Source: Streptomyces sp. NBC_00271
Lineage (GTDB): Bacteria > Actinomycetota > Actinomycetes > Streptomycetales > Streptomycetaceae
Assembly (NCBI RefSeq): GCF_036178845.1
Contig: NZ_CP108070.1
Location: 9,486,001-9,550,000, forward strand
Direction of reading: 5' to 3'
DNA: 64,000 nt
Made by a program: the position numbers and the translations under genes. The notes beneath the pieces are model-generated. The model had not been told where the DNA came from, made no database searches, and saw only the letters and a list, made by a program, of their open reading frames with translations. Positions 8,243 through 17,345 of this stretch are shown in pieces (positions within the stretch are counted from its first letter, which is position 1; each line of letters starts with the position of its first letter).

Positions 8243-8282
8243 CGGCGGGTTTGACAGTTCACTGCACGAGGAGGGCAGATCC

Positions 8283-8405
8283 ATGAAGGTGCGCAAGTCC
8301 TTGCGTTCCATGAAGTCCAAGCCGGGGGCCCAGGTGGTCCGTCGACGGGGCGTGGTCTTCGTCGTCAACAAGAAGAACCCGCGCTTCAAGGCCCGCCAGG
8401 GCTGA
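8283..8405 (+). CDS. rpmJ: 50S ribosomal protein L36, cysteine-free paralog
   Basis: 40 residues beginning [11 protein letters not shown], with [20 protein letters not shown] matching the L36 C-terminal half. The Cys/His zinc ligands of standard L36 (CxxC...C...H) are all missing, so this is the zinc-free form. A GAGGGC ribosome binding site lies upstream of ATG 8283. It is the last gene of the set. Confidence 0.95.
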   Translation: MKVRKSLRSMKSKPGAQVVRRRGVVFVVNKKNPRFKARQG

Positions 8406-8456
8406 CAGCACACCACCCGGAGGCGGGCGGCGACGAGGAGTGGATTCCCCGCCCGG

Positions 8457-9356
8457 CTATGTGCCGCGCGGCTGGGTGCCAGACGTCAGGGCAACCCAGA
8501 TGTCGTCGCTCTCCCGGATCACGTAGAGGGGATCCCTACGTGGCTTCCAGCCACGGGAAACCACGTAGTACCGCCCATCGCGTTCCAGGAGCAGCCGCAG
8601 ACCCGTGTAGCGGTAGCGGGGGTGGAAGGGTGCTCCCAGGTCTTCCGTGACCAGGGAGTCCTGGGGCAGAGCCAGCCGGTGGGTGCTGAGAATCAGCACC
8701 CCGGTCCAGCGCGTCACATCGCGAGCGCGCTCCTTGGCGTCCCGCTCACCGAGCTGCCAGGTGATCTGGGTCAGTGCCCAGAACAGGAAGACCGCCGCCG
8801 CGAAGAACGGGAGCGCCTTGTGCCGGAGACCGGCTCGACGGTCGCTCGTCGTGTCCTGGCACTGGCCGAGGAGGAGACCGGCCGCGACGGTGAGCGGGGC
8901 GACCCAGCCGTACGGTGCGATGGCCGGCGAGATCACGAGCAGGACCAGCCCGGCGCCGACCACCACCAAGTGGAGACGTACCGCCGCCGTGCGAAGAGGT
9001 GAGTCCCCGTCCCCGTCCCCGTATCCTCGCTCAGCGAATCGTGCGCCTGAGCGGGGCCATGGGATGCCCGCCGCCACCAGAACGATCACGGCGACCACCA
9101 GGACTTCGCGTCTCAGCAGATGCAGGCTCTGCAGAACCAAGCCGCTGAAGCCGAGGTTGAGCGTGTTCAGAGTGAGGTTGAAGTAGCCGTAGAAACTCGT
9201 GGTGTACATCGCGCCGAGGTAGAACATGAGCGCCGCGACGAAGGAAGCCTGAGCTACCACGCTCTTCAAGAAGGCGGTCGTACTCTTACGGTCGCCCAGG
9301 TCCGTCATCAGCGTGGAACTACCCGCACGGTGGTTGTGCTCGAGATGCTCGCTCAC
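8457..9356 (-). CDS. Membrane protein of unknown function
   Basis: 299 residues, with about five hydrophobic spans between residues 35 and 210, split by a charged loop near 110-125 (Gly/Asp-rich), then a soluble C-terminal domain of about 90 residues rich in Arg (RYRYTGLRLLLERDGRYYVV). The GTG start at 9356 overlaps the stop of the upstream Pro-rich protein gene by four bases (GTGA, 9353-9356), so the two are translationally coupled. I do not recognise the family. Confidence 0.75.
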   Translation of the reverse strand: MSEHLEHNHRAGSSTLMTDLGDRKSTTAFLKSVVAQASFVAALMFYLGAMYTTSFYGYFNLTLNTLNLGFSGLVLQSLHLLRREVLVVAVIVLVAAGIPWPRSGARFAERGYGDGDGDSPLRTAAVRLHLVVVGAGLVLLVISPAIAPYGWVAPLTVAAGLLLGQCQDTTSDRRAGLRHKALPFFAAAVFLFWALTQITWQLGERDAKERARDVTRWTGVLILSTHRLALPQDSLVTEDLGAPFHPRYRYTGLRLLLERDGRYYVVSRGWKPRRDPLYVIRESDDIWVALTSGTQPRGT

Positions 9357-9676
9357 GTGCTGGGAGGCGTCGGCGGTTCGTCGGCTGGGGTGGTGTCGGG
9401 CGCTGTTCCGGACGGTGGTGCAGGGGGCGGTTCGACGGTGGTGTCACCGGTGTCCGTGGGCGGCGGCGGTGGTGGCGGGACCGTCGGGCCGGTGGTGTCC
9501 GGGGAAGGGGGAGGAACCGGAACTGTGGGAGAGGGACTCGGTGACCAGGACGGAGTGACTGCGGAGGATGTCGACGGGTCAGGCGCCGGTTCCGAGGGGT
9601 CGCAGGCGGCGGCCACGGCGAGGCCGATTCCGATACACACCGACGTGACGATCCCCCTGTGGATCTTCTTCCGCAT
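9353..9676 (-). CDS. Secreted or lipoprotein-like Pro/Thr-rich protein
   Basis: 107 residues. ATG 9676 is preceded by GGAGGTGG. Residues 1-25 are a signal peptide (MRKK, then a hydrophobic stretch ending AVAAAC); Cys25 may be a lipidation site, although the residue at -3 is Ala rather than the usual Leu. The rest is almost all Pro, Thr, Ser, Asp and Glu, including a run of seven prolines, a disordered stalk of the sort that crosses the cell wall. It is coupled by a four-base overlap to the membrane protein downstream, so the two probably work together at the cell surface. Confidence 0.75.
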   Translation of the reverse strand: MRKKIHRGIVTSVCIGIGLAVAAACDPSEPAPDPSTSSAVTPSWSPSPSPTVPVPPPSPDTTGPTVPPPPPPPTDTGDTTVEPPPAPPSGTAPDTTPADEPPTPPST

Positions 9677-9822
9677 GCCACCTCCTTGATCGTTTCGGAG
9701 AGTAGGCGCCCTCTTCCGGTGGATCGCGAATCCCACGCGGTCCACCTGGGCACGTCCCCCGATTGGCCCCTCCGGACCGTTCTGGCGATGGTCTGACGTT
9801 CGTACGGGCCACGGCATCGCGC

Positions 9823-10941
9823 TCAGTCCGCGTCCGTCGGGATGCGGAGCGTCACGCGGTAGCCGCCGTCGGGGGTGGGCCCGGACTCGAAGGCCCCGCC
9901 CAGGAGTTCGGAGCGCTCCCGGAGGCCGACGAGGCCCTGCTGGGAGCCGGGCAGGGGCAGGGAGGGGCGGGTGGGGGCATTGTTGGTCACCGTGACGCCG
10001 AAGCGGTCGTCGGAGTGCCACAGGTGGACGGTGGCGGCCGCGCCGGGCGCGTGTTTGCGCACGTTGGTCAGGGACTCCTGCACGGTGCGGTAGACGGCGC
10101 GTTGCGCGGGGGTGGCGATGGCGGAGGGGAGTTCACCCGTCAGGGTCGCCTCGATGCCGCTGGTCGACACGAGCTTGTGCAGGTCGGCGAGTGTGGGCTG
10201 CGGGGTGAGTTCGCCGACGCGGCCCCCGGAGGCCCGCAACAGCGCGACCATGTGGCGCAGTTCGTCGAGCGTGTCGACGCTCAGCGAACGGATGGTGCGG
10301 GCGCCCTCCTTGAACTGCGGATCCTTGGCGGCGACCTGAAGGGCACCCGCCTGTACGGCGATCAGGCTGACCTGGTGGGAGACGACGTCGTGCATCTCGC
10401 GGGCCAGCTGGGCGCGCTCCCGGGCCAGGACGGCCTGGGAGTGCAGCAGCCGTTCGTGTTCGCGGGCCTTCTCGATCTCTGTGAGCCGGTCGGCCAAGTC
10501 CCGCCGGGCCTGGACGAGTTGGCCGAGCAGCACGGGGGCGGCGGCCGTGGCCAGGGTGTAGAAGAAGTAGATCAGCGTCCAGGCGCGTTCATGTGAGCCG
10601 ACGTTGCCCAGGGGCCAGGGCACGGCGGAGGCGGCCGCGAACAGAAAGGCGGCCGCGACCAGGAGCCGACGGTCGCGGGAGCGCTCGGCGAGGGTGAACA
10701 GGGCGGCGAACGGTGCGAAGACGATGTCCACCATCAGGCTGGCCGGGAGCGTGAACAGGAACACCGTGAGCGGAAAACGGCGACGCAGGGTGAGCGCGGC
10801 ACAGGCGACGGCTGTCGCCGCCGTCGCGAGGCGGCTCGAGTCCCCCAGGTTGATCAGGACGTCCACGGCGGCCACGGCGACGACCACGGCATCGACGGCC
10901 GGATCCGGGATCCGCGCCCACCACGACCTGCCCGCGTTCAT
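9823..10941 (-). CDS. Sensor histidine kinase, HisKA_3 (NarL-partner) type
   Basis: 372 residues. Residues 15-150 form several membrane spans with no large extracellular loop, pointing to a signal sensed within the membrane. A short coiled linker follows, then the dimerisation/phosphoacceptor helix with REMHDVVSHQVSLI (His184, HisKA_3 signature), and a C-terminal ATPase domain with VQESLTNVRKHA (N-box) and GLVGLRERSELLGG (G-box). The start at ATG 10941 overlaps the upstream response regulator's stop by four bases. The frame stays open far upstream, but that stretch is the antisense of the regulator gene. Confidence 0.95.
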   Translation of the reverse strand: MNAGRSWWARIPDPAVDAVVVAVAAVDVLINLGDSSRLATAATAVACAALTLRRRFPLTVFLFTLPASLMVDIVFAPFAALFTLAERSRDRRLLVAAAFLFAAASAVPWPLGNVGSHERAWTLIYFFYTLATAAAPVLLGQLVQARRDLADRLTEIEKAREHERLLHSQAVLARERAQLAREMHDVVSHQVSLIAVQAGALQVAAKDPQFKEGARTIRSLSVDTLDELRHMVALLRASGGRVGELTPQPTLADLHKLVSTSGIEATLTGELPSAIATPAQRAVYRTVQESLTNVRKHAPGAAATVHLWHSDDRFGVTVTNNAPTRPSLPLPGSQQGLVGLRERSELLGGAFESGPTPDGGYRVTLRIPTDAD

Positions 10942-11609
10942 CGCCGGTCCTCCGACCCGTTCCGGCCGTCCAGCAGGCCCGCTCGCTGGGCGAGCAGCGC
11001 GGCCCGCACCCGGCTGTTCACGCGCAGCTTGGTCAGGATCGCGCTGACATGGTCCTTGACGGTGCCCGCGCTGAGGTGGACGCGGCTGCCGATGTCGGCG
11101 TTGGACAGCCCCTCGGCGATGAGCACCAGCACTTCGCGCTCCCGCTCGGTGAGCCGTCCGACACGGGCGGCCTCCTCGTCGTCCGCGGCGGTCGCGCCCG
11201 GGTGGCTCTGCCACACGGCACGGGACGCCTTCGGTGACATCACGACACCGCCCGCGCACAAGGTCCTTACCAGTTGCGCGAGTTGGTCCGGCTCGGTGTC
11301 CTTGAGCAGAAAGCCGGCCGCCCCCGAGCGCAGCGCGGTGAGGATGTACTCGTCGGCGTCGAACGTCGTCAGCATCGCCACCACGGGCGCGTCCGGCAGC
11401 GCCCGCAGGTGCCGCAGTACGGTCAGACCGTCGACGTCCGGCATCCGGATGTCCAGCAGTACGACGTCCGGTGCCTCCCGCCGTACCGCGTCCACCGCCT
11501 CCGCGCCCGTCGTGGTCGCGACGACCTCGATGTCGTCGGCCGCGCCGAGGATGAGCTCGAAGCCGGACCGCACCAGGGCCTCGTCGTCCACCACCACTAC
11601 CCGGATCAC
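10938..11609 (-). CDS. Response regulator, NarL/FixJ family
   Basis: 223 residues from a GTG at 11609 with GAGG 10 bases before it. Receiver domain 1-120: acidic pocket DDE (8-10), phosphoacceptor Asp53 in LLDIRMP, switch Thr and Lys in the LLKD region near 105. The C-terminal LuxR helix-turn-helix (about 150-210) contains LTEREREVLVLIAEGLSNAD and VKDHVSAILTKL. Its stop overlaps the start of the kinase at 9823-10941, so the pair is made in fixed ratio. The target may include the acyltransferase-type gene transcribed divergently from 11812. Confidence 0.95.
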   Translation of the reverse strand: MIRVVVVDDEALVRSGFELILGAADDIEVVATTTGAEAVDAVRREAPDVVLLDIRMPDVDGLTVLRHLRALPDAPVVAMLTTFDADEYILTALRSGAAGFLLKDTEPDQLAQLVRTLCAGGVVMSPKASRAVWQSHPGATAADDEEAARVGRLTEREREVLVLIAEGLSNADIGSRVHLSAGTVKDHVSAILTKLRVNSRVRAALLAQRAGLLDGRNGSEDRR

Positions 11610-11811
11610 GTGCGTTCCGCCTCGTCCTTGATGCCATCGATGTCCTCGATGTCGATTGTCGTCACTGTGACCGTAGAACGGGAAACGCCCGGTGCGGCGC
11701 TCCGGCGGAACGGCCCGGCCACCCGGCGGGTCGGTTCCAGTCGTCCGGGGGGTGTGGACCGGACGCCTGCCGGATACTGCGCGATCGGCGTTCCTCTCGA
11801 GCCTGTGAGCC

Positions 11812-13053
11812 ATGACGCAGAACGCACATGACACGGCGCTCCTGGCGCCGCCCCGATCTGAGGCGTCCGTAACCACGCAACTCCCCGAACTCCGGCCCTC
11901 GGTGGGGCGCCTGATCGGAGTGGACCTCGCCCGGGGGCTCGCGGTCTTCGGGATGTACGCGGCCCACGTCGGCCCCGATCCCTCCGAGGGCGGATCGACC
12001 GGTTTCTTCATGGAACTGGCTCACGGTCGGGCCTCGGCGCTCTTCGCCTTCCTGGCCGGCTTCTCGATCGTGCTGATCACCGGCCGCCGTACCCCCAAGA
12101 CGGGCCGGGCGGGCCGCCAGGCGGTCGCCAAGGTGGTGATCCGAGCCCTCATCCTGCTGGTTCTGGGCACCGCGCTCACCCTGACCGGCACCCCGGTCGA
12201 GGTGATCCTCGCCTTCTACGGCCTGTACTTCCTGCTGGTCCTGCCGTTGTACCGGCTCGGCGCCCGACCGCTGGCGGTCATCGCCGTGAGCGGTGCGCTG
12301 ATCCTGCCTCAGATCCTGTACGTGGTGCAGCAGGCCCTCAACCCCGGTGGCGGCGACGGCGGTGGTCCGGGCGGGATCTGGGCCTGGCCCACCGACGCGG
12401 ACGGCATCGTCTCGCTGCTCTTCACGGGCGGCTACCCGGCCCTGGCCTGGATCCCGTTCGTCGTCGCCGGCATGGCCGTGGCCCGGCTGGACCTGGCCTC
12501 CGCCGTCGTCCGCACGCGCCTCGCGATCACCGGTGTCTCGCTGGCCGTCCTCGGCTACGGCGGCTCCTTCCTGGCCCTGCACCTCGTCCCCGGCGCCGCC
12601 TCCGCGCTCCGCGTCTCCGGCTGGGGCGAGGGAGGTTCGGTCATGTCGGCCTGGTGGTCCGACACCGCGGGCTACCCGACCGGCACCACTCCTGCCTGGC
12701 TGCTGGCGGCCTCGCCGCACTCCGAGACGACCCTCTCGGTCGTGGCCAACACCGGCGTGGCCATCGCGGTCCTGGCCGCCTGCCTCGCCGCCACCGATGC
12801 CCTCCCGCGCTTTCGCCGACTGGCCGCTCCGGTCATCGCGGTGGGCACGATGTCCCTGACCGCGTACGTCTTCCACATCGTCGCCATCCGCGCCCTGGGC
12901 ATAGAGGAACTGCCGGGTTCCCCGCTGCACGTGCTGCTCGGCTTCCTCGTGTCCGTGACCGTGTTCGCGAGCCTCTGGTCCCGCCACTTCGCGCGAGGAC
13001 CGCTGGAGTGGCTGCTCGGCCGGGCCACCAGGATCGCGGAGCGCGTCCGATGA
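11812..13053 (+). CDS. HGSNAT/DUF1624-DUF418-type membrane acyltransferase-like protein
   Basis: 413 residues with about ten membrane spans. The N-terminal RLIGVDLARGLAVFGMYAAH is the signature of the heparan-alpha-glucosaminide N-acetyltransferase-like (DUF1624) domain, with the Arg/Asp pair that opens the first helix; GRASALFAFLAGFS follows, and TAYVFHI near residue 350 fits the DUF418-like C-terminal part. Such proteins move acyl groups across the membrane onto extracellular acceptors. The gene is divergent from the two-component pair and ends in a four-base overlap with a 42-residue membrane peptide gene. The acceptor molecule is unknown. Confidence 0.88.
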   Translation: MTQNAHDTALLAPPRSEASVTTQLPELRPSVGRLIGVDLARGLAVFGMYAAHVGPDPSEGGSTGFFMELAHGRASALFAFLAGFSIVLITGRRTPKTGRAGRQAVAKVVIRALILLVLGTALTLTGTPVEVILAFYGLYFLLVLPLYRLGARPLAVIAVSGALILPQILYVVQQALNPGGGDGGGPGGIWAWPTDADGIVSLLFTGGYPALAWIPFVVAGMAVARLDLASAVVRTRLAITGVSLAVLGYGGSFLALHLVPGAASALRVSGWGEGGSVMSAWWSDTAGYPTGTTPAWLLAASPHSETTLSVVANTGVAIAVLAACLAATDALPRFRRLAAPVIAVGTMSLTAYVFHIVAIRALGIEELPGSPLHVLLGFLVSVTVFASLWSRHFARGPLEWLLGRATRIAERVR

Positions 13054-13178
13054 GCGGCCCTTGGGAGCCCTGGCTCCTGACGGCGGCCGCGGCGGCGGCC
13101 GTCCTGGGCGTCCTGCGCCCGGACCTGTACGCCGACGCCGTCGACCACGTCGTCACCACGCTGATCGGACACCCCTGA
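13050..13178 (+). CDS. 42-residue membrane peptide coupled to the acyltransferase-like gene
   Basis: Begins at ATG 13050, overlapping the upstream stop codon (ATGA, 13050-13053). The peptide MSGPWEPWLLTAAAAAAVLG has a short polar head and one hydrophobic helix, then a tail with RPDLYADAVDHVVTTLIGHP. The overlap, the clean start and the single likely span argue for a real product translated by re-initiation. It may be a small subunit or regulator of the membrane acyltransferase. No family is recognised. Confidence 0.6.
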   Translation: MSGPWEPWLLTAAAAAAVLGVLRPDLYADAVDHVVTTLIGHP

Positions 13179-13301
13179 CGGGAGGCCGACGACTCGGGCC
13201 GCCGCCTTGGGCGAGGCTTTCAGCCCGTCGACGTCACTTCTTCGGTGCCACCGCGTCCCCGGCCGAGACGATCCTCGCGGTCGTCGTCGTGCCGGGGACG
13301 T

Positions 13302-13379
13302 ACCGGCGCGGTCGGCTTCCTGAACGGCATCGACGTCCTCGTGGACGGCGGTGTGTTCGCCGCCGTGCGTGGCGAATGA
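13302..13379 (+). pseudogene. C-terminal scrap of an SDR gene
   Basis: The last 25 or so codons of a short-chain dehydrogenase: GFLNGIDVLVDGGVFAAVRG then TGA 13377-13379. The GIDVLVDGG motif is the conserved SDR C-terminal strand. Nothing upstream in any frame resembles the rest of an SDR, so the bulk has been deleted. The surrounding 13179-13598 otherwise holds no gene I can support. Confidence 0.65.
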
Positions 13380-13598
13380 CGTGGACGACGGCAACACGGC
13401 CGTCCGGTGCTTGCGAGTCGCGCCCCCGCGCCCCGCGCCCCCGCGCACGGGGCGCGTCGGGCTTCGGTGGGCCGGAGCGGGCCGGGCGGCCGTACGCTCC
13501 CGTTGCCCAAGGGCGCCGCACCGTGGGCCTGTTGGCCGCCGAGGGCCGGGTGGGATCGTGACCCTGATCAGGCAGTGCCGCCGGAGAAGGTGTCACGC

Positions 13599-13796
13599 GT
13601 GTTCGACAACCTGAAGAACCTCAAGGACAAGGCCGAGGAACTCGCCGAGGCCCACGGCGACACGATCTCCGACGGACTGGAGAAGGCCGGCGACATCGTC
13701 GACGACAAGACGGACGGCAAGTACACCGACAAGATCGAGACCGGTGTGGACAAGGCGCAGGAGTACGTCGAGAAACTGGGCGAGAAGGAGGCCTGA
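13599..13796 (+). CDS. MT0933-like antitoxin family protein
   Basis: 65 residues, GTG 13599 with GGAGAAGG 9 bases upstream. Highly charged and helical: VFDNLKNLKDKAEELAEAHG, then KAGDIVDDKTDGKYTDKIE and VDKAQEYVEKLGEKE. This matches the antitoxin family PF14013 (MT0933/Rv0909-like), small helical proteins that in Mycobacterium sit beside a toxin of the SRPBCC fold. No toxin gene adjoins it here, as is common in Streptomyces, where these proteins are usually solitary, so an antitoxin role is doubtful. A strong hairpin follows. Confidence 0.85.
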   Translation: MFDNLKNLKDKAEELAEAHGDTISDGLEKAGDIVDDKTDGKYTDKIETGVDKAQEYVEKLGEKEA

Positions 13797-13820
13797 CCCC
13801 GCGCGGCGAACGCAGGTCCC

Positions 13821-13843
13821 GGGGCGCCGCGAGGGCGCCCCTT
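13821..13843. terminator. Hairpin between convergent genes
   Basis: GGGGCGCC (13821-13828) pairs perfectly with GGCGCCCC (13834-13841) around a 5-base loop. It lies between the antitoxin-like gene and the convergent glycosyltransferase gene and could stop transcription from both sides. Confidence 0.65.
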
Positions 13844-13857
13844 CCCGGCGGGCTCGC

Positions 13858-15054
13858 TCAGAAGGGTTCCGGGAGAGGCACCCGGCTCGACCCGCTGCGC
13901 ACCTGTTCGATGAGCGCGGCGTACGCGGCGATCATCCGGGTGCGGCTGAACCGTTCGCGGCTGAGGGCCAGGGCCGGTGCGAACTCGGCGCCCCGCGCCA
14001 CCGCCTCGGACCAGGCCAGGGCGATCGCTTCGGGGTCGGACGGGGTGAGGAAGCCGTGCCCGGTGACGATCGAGGCGCTGTCGCCGACATCGGTGGCGAC
14101 CGGCACGGCCCCGCACATCATGCCCTCGATCAGGCACAGCGGTGCCGCCTCGCCGCTGGCGGAGGTCAGCGACACCACGTCGGAGGCCGCATAGACGGTC
14201 TCCATGTCATGCCGTACGCCGAGCAACGAGAGGCGTTCGGCGAGCGGGGCGTCCTCGCCGAACGCGGTGGCGATGTCCTCACGCAGGCAGCCGTTGGCCC
14301 GGGTCATGCCCGCGCCGCACATCAGGACGTGGCCGTCGGGCTGCCGGCGCAGCCAGGCCCGGGCGGCCCGGAGGAACAGCGGAACGTTCTTCATCGTGGC
14401 GTAGCGTGCCGCGAAGACGATCACGGGCGCGCGCTCCGGGATGCCCAGCGACGTCCGCAGCAGAGCGCGTCTGTACGGGTCGGGGCGAAATCGCAGCAGA
14501 TCCACGCCGTTCGGGATCACGTGCAGCAGGCCGGGCGGGATCCCGGCCGCGGTGTACGCGGCGCGCGTCGACTCGGCGCAACAGATCCCGGCGGCGATCC
14601 GGCCGTCGGCGACCGCTGTCCGTAGCTCGTCCAGGGCCGCCCCCTGGTTCTCGGGGTCGGAGCGGTGCAGACAGACCACGACGGGCCGCCGGGGCAGACC
14701 GGCCTGGTTGAGCAGGCCGAGCGGCTGCTCCTTGAGGGACAGGATGACGTCGGCGGCGGCCACCGCCCGCGTGGTGGCGGCCAGCTCCGGCCCGGTGAAG
14801 GCCTCGGGGCCGTCGGGTGCCCCGGGGGTGCGGCCCAGCGAGGTGACCGGCACGCCCGCCGCGGTCAGTGACCGGTAGCAGACGTCGTCCTCCATCCGCT
14901 GCCGGGTCTCCTCCCGATACATTTCGCCATTCACACTCAGCACCGCATGCCGCTGGCCACCCTCATGGAGCCCCAGCACCACATCACTGTGCACGATCCG
15001 GGCCCCGCCCGAGAAGAATCCTTCATAGATCGACAGCACACGCAGTTCGTCCAT
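13858..15054 (-). CDS. Glycosyltransferase family 4
   Basis: About 398 residues from ATG 15054, chosen because GAGG sits 8 bases upstream; a GTG at 15063 in the same frame is the alternative. Two Rossmann-like domains of the GT-B fold: N-terminal VLSIYEGFFSGGARIVHSDV (acceptor side) and a C-terminal nucleotide-sugar domain with VIPNGVDLLRFRPDP, VIVFAARYATMKN and the EX7E-type region EAAPLCLIEGMMCGAVPVAT. This is the pattern of retaining GT4 enzymes. No other sugar or cell-wall gene lies nearby, so donor and acceptor cannot be guessed. It is followed by the shared terminator at 13821. Confidence 0.9.
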   Translation of the reverse strand: MDELRVLSIYEGFFSGGARIVHSDVVLGLHEGGQRHAVLSVNGEMYREETRQRMEDDVCYRSLTAAGVPVTSLGRTPGAPDGPEAFTGPELAATTRAVAAADVILSLKEQPLGLLNQAGLPRRPVVVCLHRSDPENQGAALDELRTAVADGRIAAGICCAESTRAAYTAAGIPPGLLHVIPNGVDLLRFRPDPYRRALLRTSLGIPERAPVIVFAARYATMKNVPLFLRAARAWLRRQPDGHVLMCGAGMTRANGCLREDIATAFGEDAPLAERLSLLGVRHDMETVYAASDVVSLTSASGEAAPLCLIEGMMCGAVPVATDVGDSASIVTGHGFLTPSDPEAIALAWSEAVARGAEFAPALALSRERFSRTRMIAAYAALIEQVRSGSSRVPLPEPF

Positions 15055-15493
15055 CACGCGCACCTCTTGGCCCGTCTCGCAGAAAGGGAGGAAACCTTTT
15101 CAACCCCTGTGATCTGCGGGTTCTCCGCTATGGACACAGGAGAAACTTGCGAGCCTGTGAACTCGTCGTTTCAAATTCGGACACGATTGGTTACGGCGTA
15201 CCGTTCGGTTGATCAGCCGAATGAAGACGCGGAGGTCGCGGGCCTGACGGCTGTTCTCACACCAATCGGATGGTAAAAAACAGGCCAGAAATTTCCTGGC
15301 CCGGGGACGCGCGACACGTATAATCCGCGCCGCGGCCGAGAGGGGTGCCACCACCGCTCGGCCGAAGCGGAAGGGTGAATGTCTGGGTATTTCCGGGTTC
15401 CGGCGGAGGGGTGCGTGCCAAGCTTGACGCAGGGGGGAAGCGGCACCGGCGACGCGGGGCCACGCGTCTGATTCCCGTACCGCCGCGCAGAAT
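15055..15493. other. Promoter-bearing interval, relatively AT-rich
   Basis: About 440 bases between the glycosyltransferase start and the LuxR-type gene. No gene is seen. The part 15100-15290 is visibly richer in A and T than its surroundings, so promoters for both flanking genes are likely here. A small hairpin GGCCAG/CTGGCC lies at 15283-15301. Confidence 0.5.
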
Positions 15494-17345
15494 GTGCTCG
15501 GGAGGATCGCTGAAGCATCCGCGGTGGCCCGGTTGCTCCGTGACACGGCGTCCGGGCGCGGTGGCGCGCTGTTCGTCGTAGGGGAACCGGGGCTGGGACG
15601 GACCACCCTGCTCCGCAGGATCCTCACCCTCGACGACACCGTCCGCTCGGTGTATCTCGTGGGCGCCGCAGCCGAATCGGGGCTGCGCTACGCGGGTCTG
15701 CACCAGGTCGTCCAGGCCTACCGCTGCGATCTGCCACGCCTGCCCGCACCCCAGCGCGACCTGCTCGGCCATCTGCTGGCCACCGGACAGCAGCGGCCGG
15801 GGGACACCGGGCTCGCGGTCGGCGCGGCGGTGCTCGGACTGCTCGGCGCCGCGGCCGCACGGCGTCCTCTCCTGCTCGCGATCGACGACGCGCATCTGCT
15901 CGACACCCCGTCGAGGGAGGCACTGCTCTTCGTGGCGCGGCGCATCGCCGAAGAGCCGATCGTCCTGCTCCTCACGGCCGAACACCGCGGCTCCGCCGCC
16001 GGAGCCGACCTGCGCCCCGTCGTCACCGGCGTACCGGAGCTGAGGCTCGGACCGCTGGACCCGGTCGACGCGCGGACCCTGCTCCAGCGGTCCGCCCCGC
16101 ACCCGCTGCGCCGATTCGTCGCCGACCGGCTGCTCGCCGTCGCCGAGGGCAACCCGCTCGCCCTCACCGAACTGCCGGCCGTCCTCACCCCGGGCCAGTG
16201 CTCCGGACACCTGCCCCTCGACGACCCGCTCGCCCCCGGCGAACGGCTGCGCGACACCCATCTCCCGACGCTGGCCCGGCTCCCCGACACCACCCGGGCC
16301 GCCCTGCTGGTGCCCGCCGCGGCCGGCGACGTCCCGAGCGGCGATCTGCAGCGCGCGCTGGAACTGCTCGGACACGCCCCCGACGCGCTGCTGCCCGCGG
16401 AAGAAGCGGGCGTCGTCGAACCGCGCAGGGGCCGACTGGTCTTCGCCGACCGACGGCTGCGCCTCGTCGCCTACCACGACGCCGCTACGTCCCGTCGGCG
16501 CGCCGTCCACCACGTGCTCGCGCAGGTACTGCGCGGGCCCGACGCGGGCCGCCACTCGCCGCCGCGCACACCTGCCCGAGCCCGGACGTGGCGCGGGCCG
16601 TCGAAGCGGCGGCGCGCGCCGCCGAGGAGACGGACCCGAACGCGGGCTCCGAACTGTACGAGCGCGCCGCGGGGTTGGCCGACGACCACGACGAAACCGC
16701 CCGGCTGCTCTACCTGGCCGCCGTCTGCCGACAGCGGGCCGGAGCCTTTGAACACGTACAGATGCTGCTGGGCAAGGCGATGGCACTCGCCCGCGCCCCG
16801 GGCCTGCGCCGCGAACTGGCCGTCCTCCAGGCGCGTCGGCCCGGTGCGGGAGGCCACCCCAGGACCGCGCACCGGGTGCTGCGCGACGCGGCAGGACGGC
16901 TCACCGGGGAGCCCGACCGGGCGGCCCGACTCCTGCTGGAAGCGGTCGATTCCGCGGTCCACGCGGCCGACAGCCGGGCCGCGCTGGGCAGTGCGTGGCA
17001 GGCGTACCGGCTCACCCGTCTGTGCGGCGGGGACCTCGCGGAGGCGGCGGCCGTGCATCTCGCCCAGGTCCTGGCCCTGCGCGGCGAGCGCGGCCAGGCC
17101 CGCGAACTGCTGCTGGGGCAGACCGCGGGCGAGGCCGCGCGAGCGCTGGTGGGCCGGGCGGAAGTCCTGGGGTGGCTGGAGGAGTACGAGGCCGCGTGCG
17201 TCCTGCTGGACCGAGTGCTCGGCGACCAGCCCCCGCCGCTCGGCGGCGCGGAAGGCGGCGCGAACCCGTCCCAGCGGGCGGCCGCGCTCGGTTGCCGGGC
17301 CTGGATCCGGCTGTGGACCGGGGACTGGCACGGCGCCCGCGCGGG
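15494..17345 (+). pseudogene. LuxR-type large ATP-binding regulator (LAL), frameshifted and 3'-truncated
   Basis: Starts at GTG 15494 with GRIAEASAVARLL, then Walker A GEPGLGRTT (Arg where Lys is usual) and Walker B LLLAIDDAHLLD, as in LAL regulators. At about 16555-16570 the frame breaks: one frame ends in LAQVLRGPDAGR, while the helical sensor half continues in another frame from AAHTCPSPDVARAVEAAARA. The second frame reads through TPR-like helices to AWIRLWTGDWHGAR (about 17340) and then loses similarity, so the C-terminal LuxR DNA-binding domain is gone. The sequence beyond reads as an antisense eCIS gene fragment. Two lesions make it non-functional. Confidence 0.75.

Noticed and set aside
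9823..11637. 604-codon reading frame apparently fusing a response regulator region and a kinase
   Set aside because: The upstream third is antisense-frame Arg/Gly-rich translation of the regulator gene; the kinase has a clear ATG at 10941 overlapping the regulator stop.
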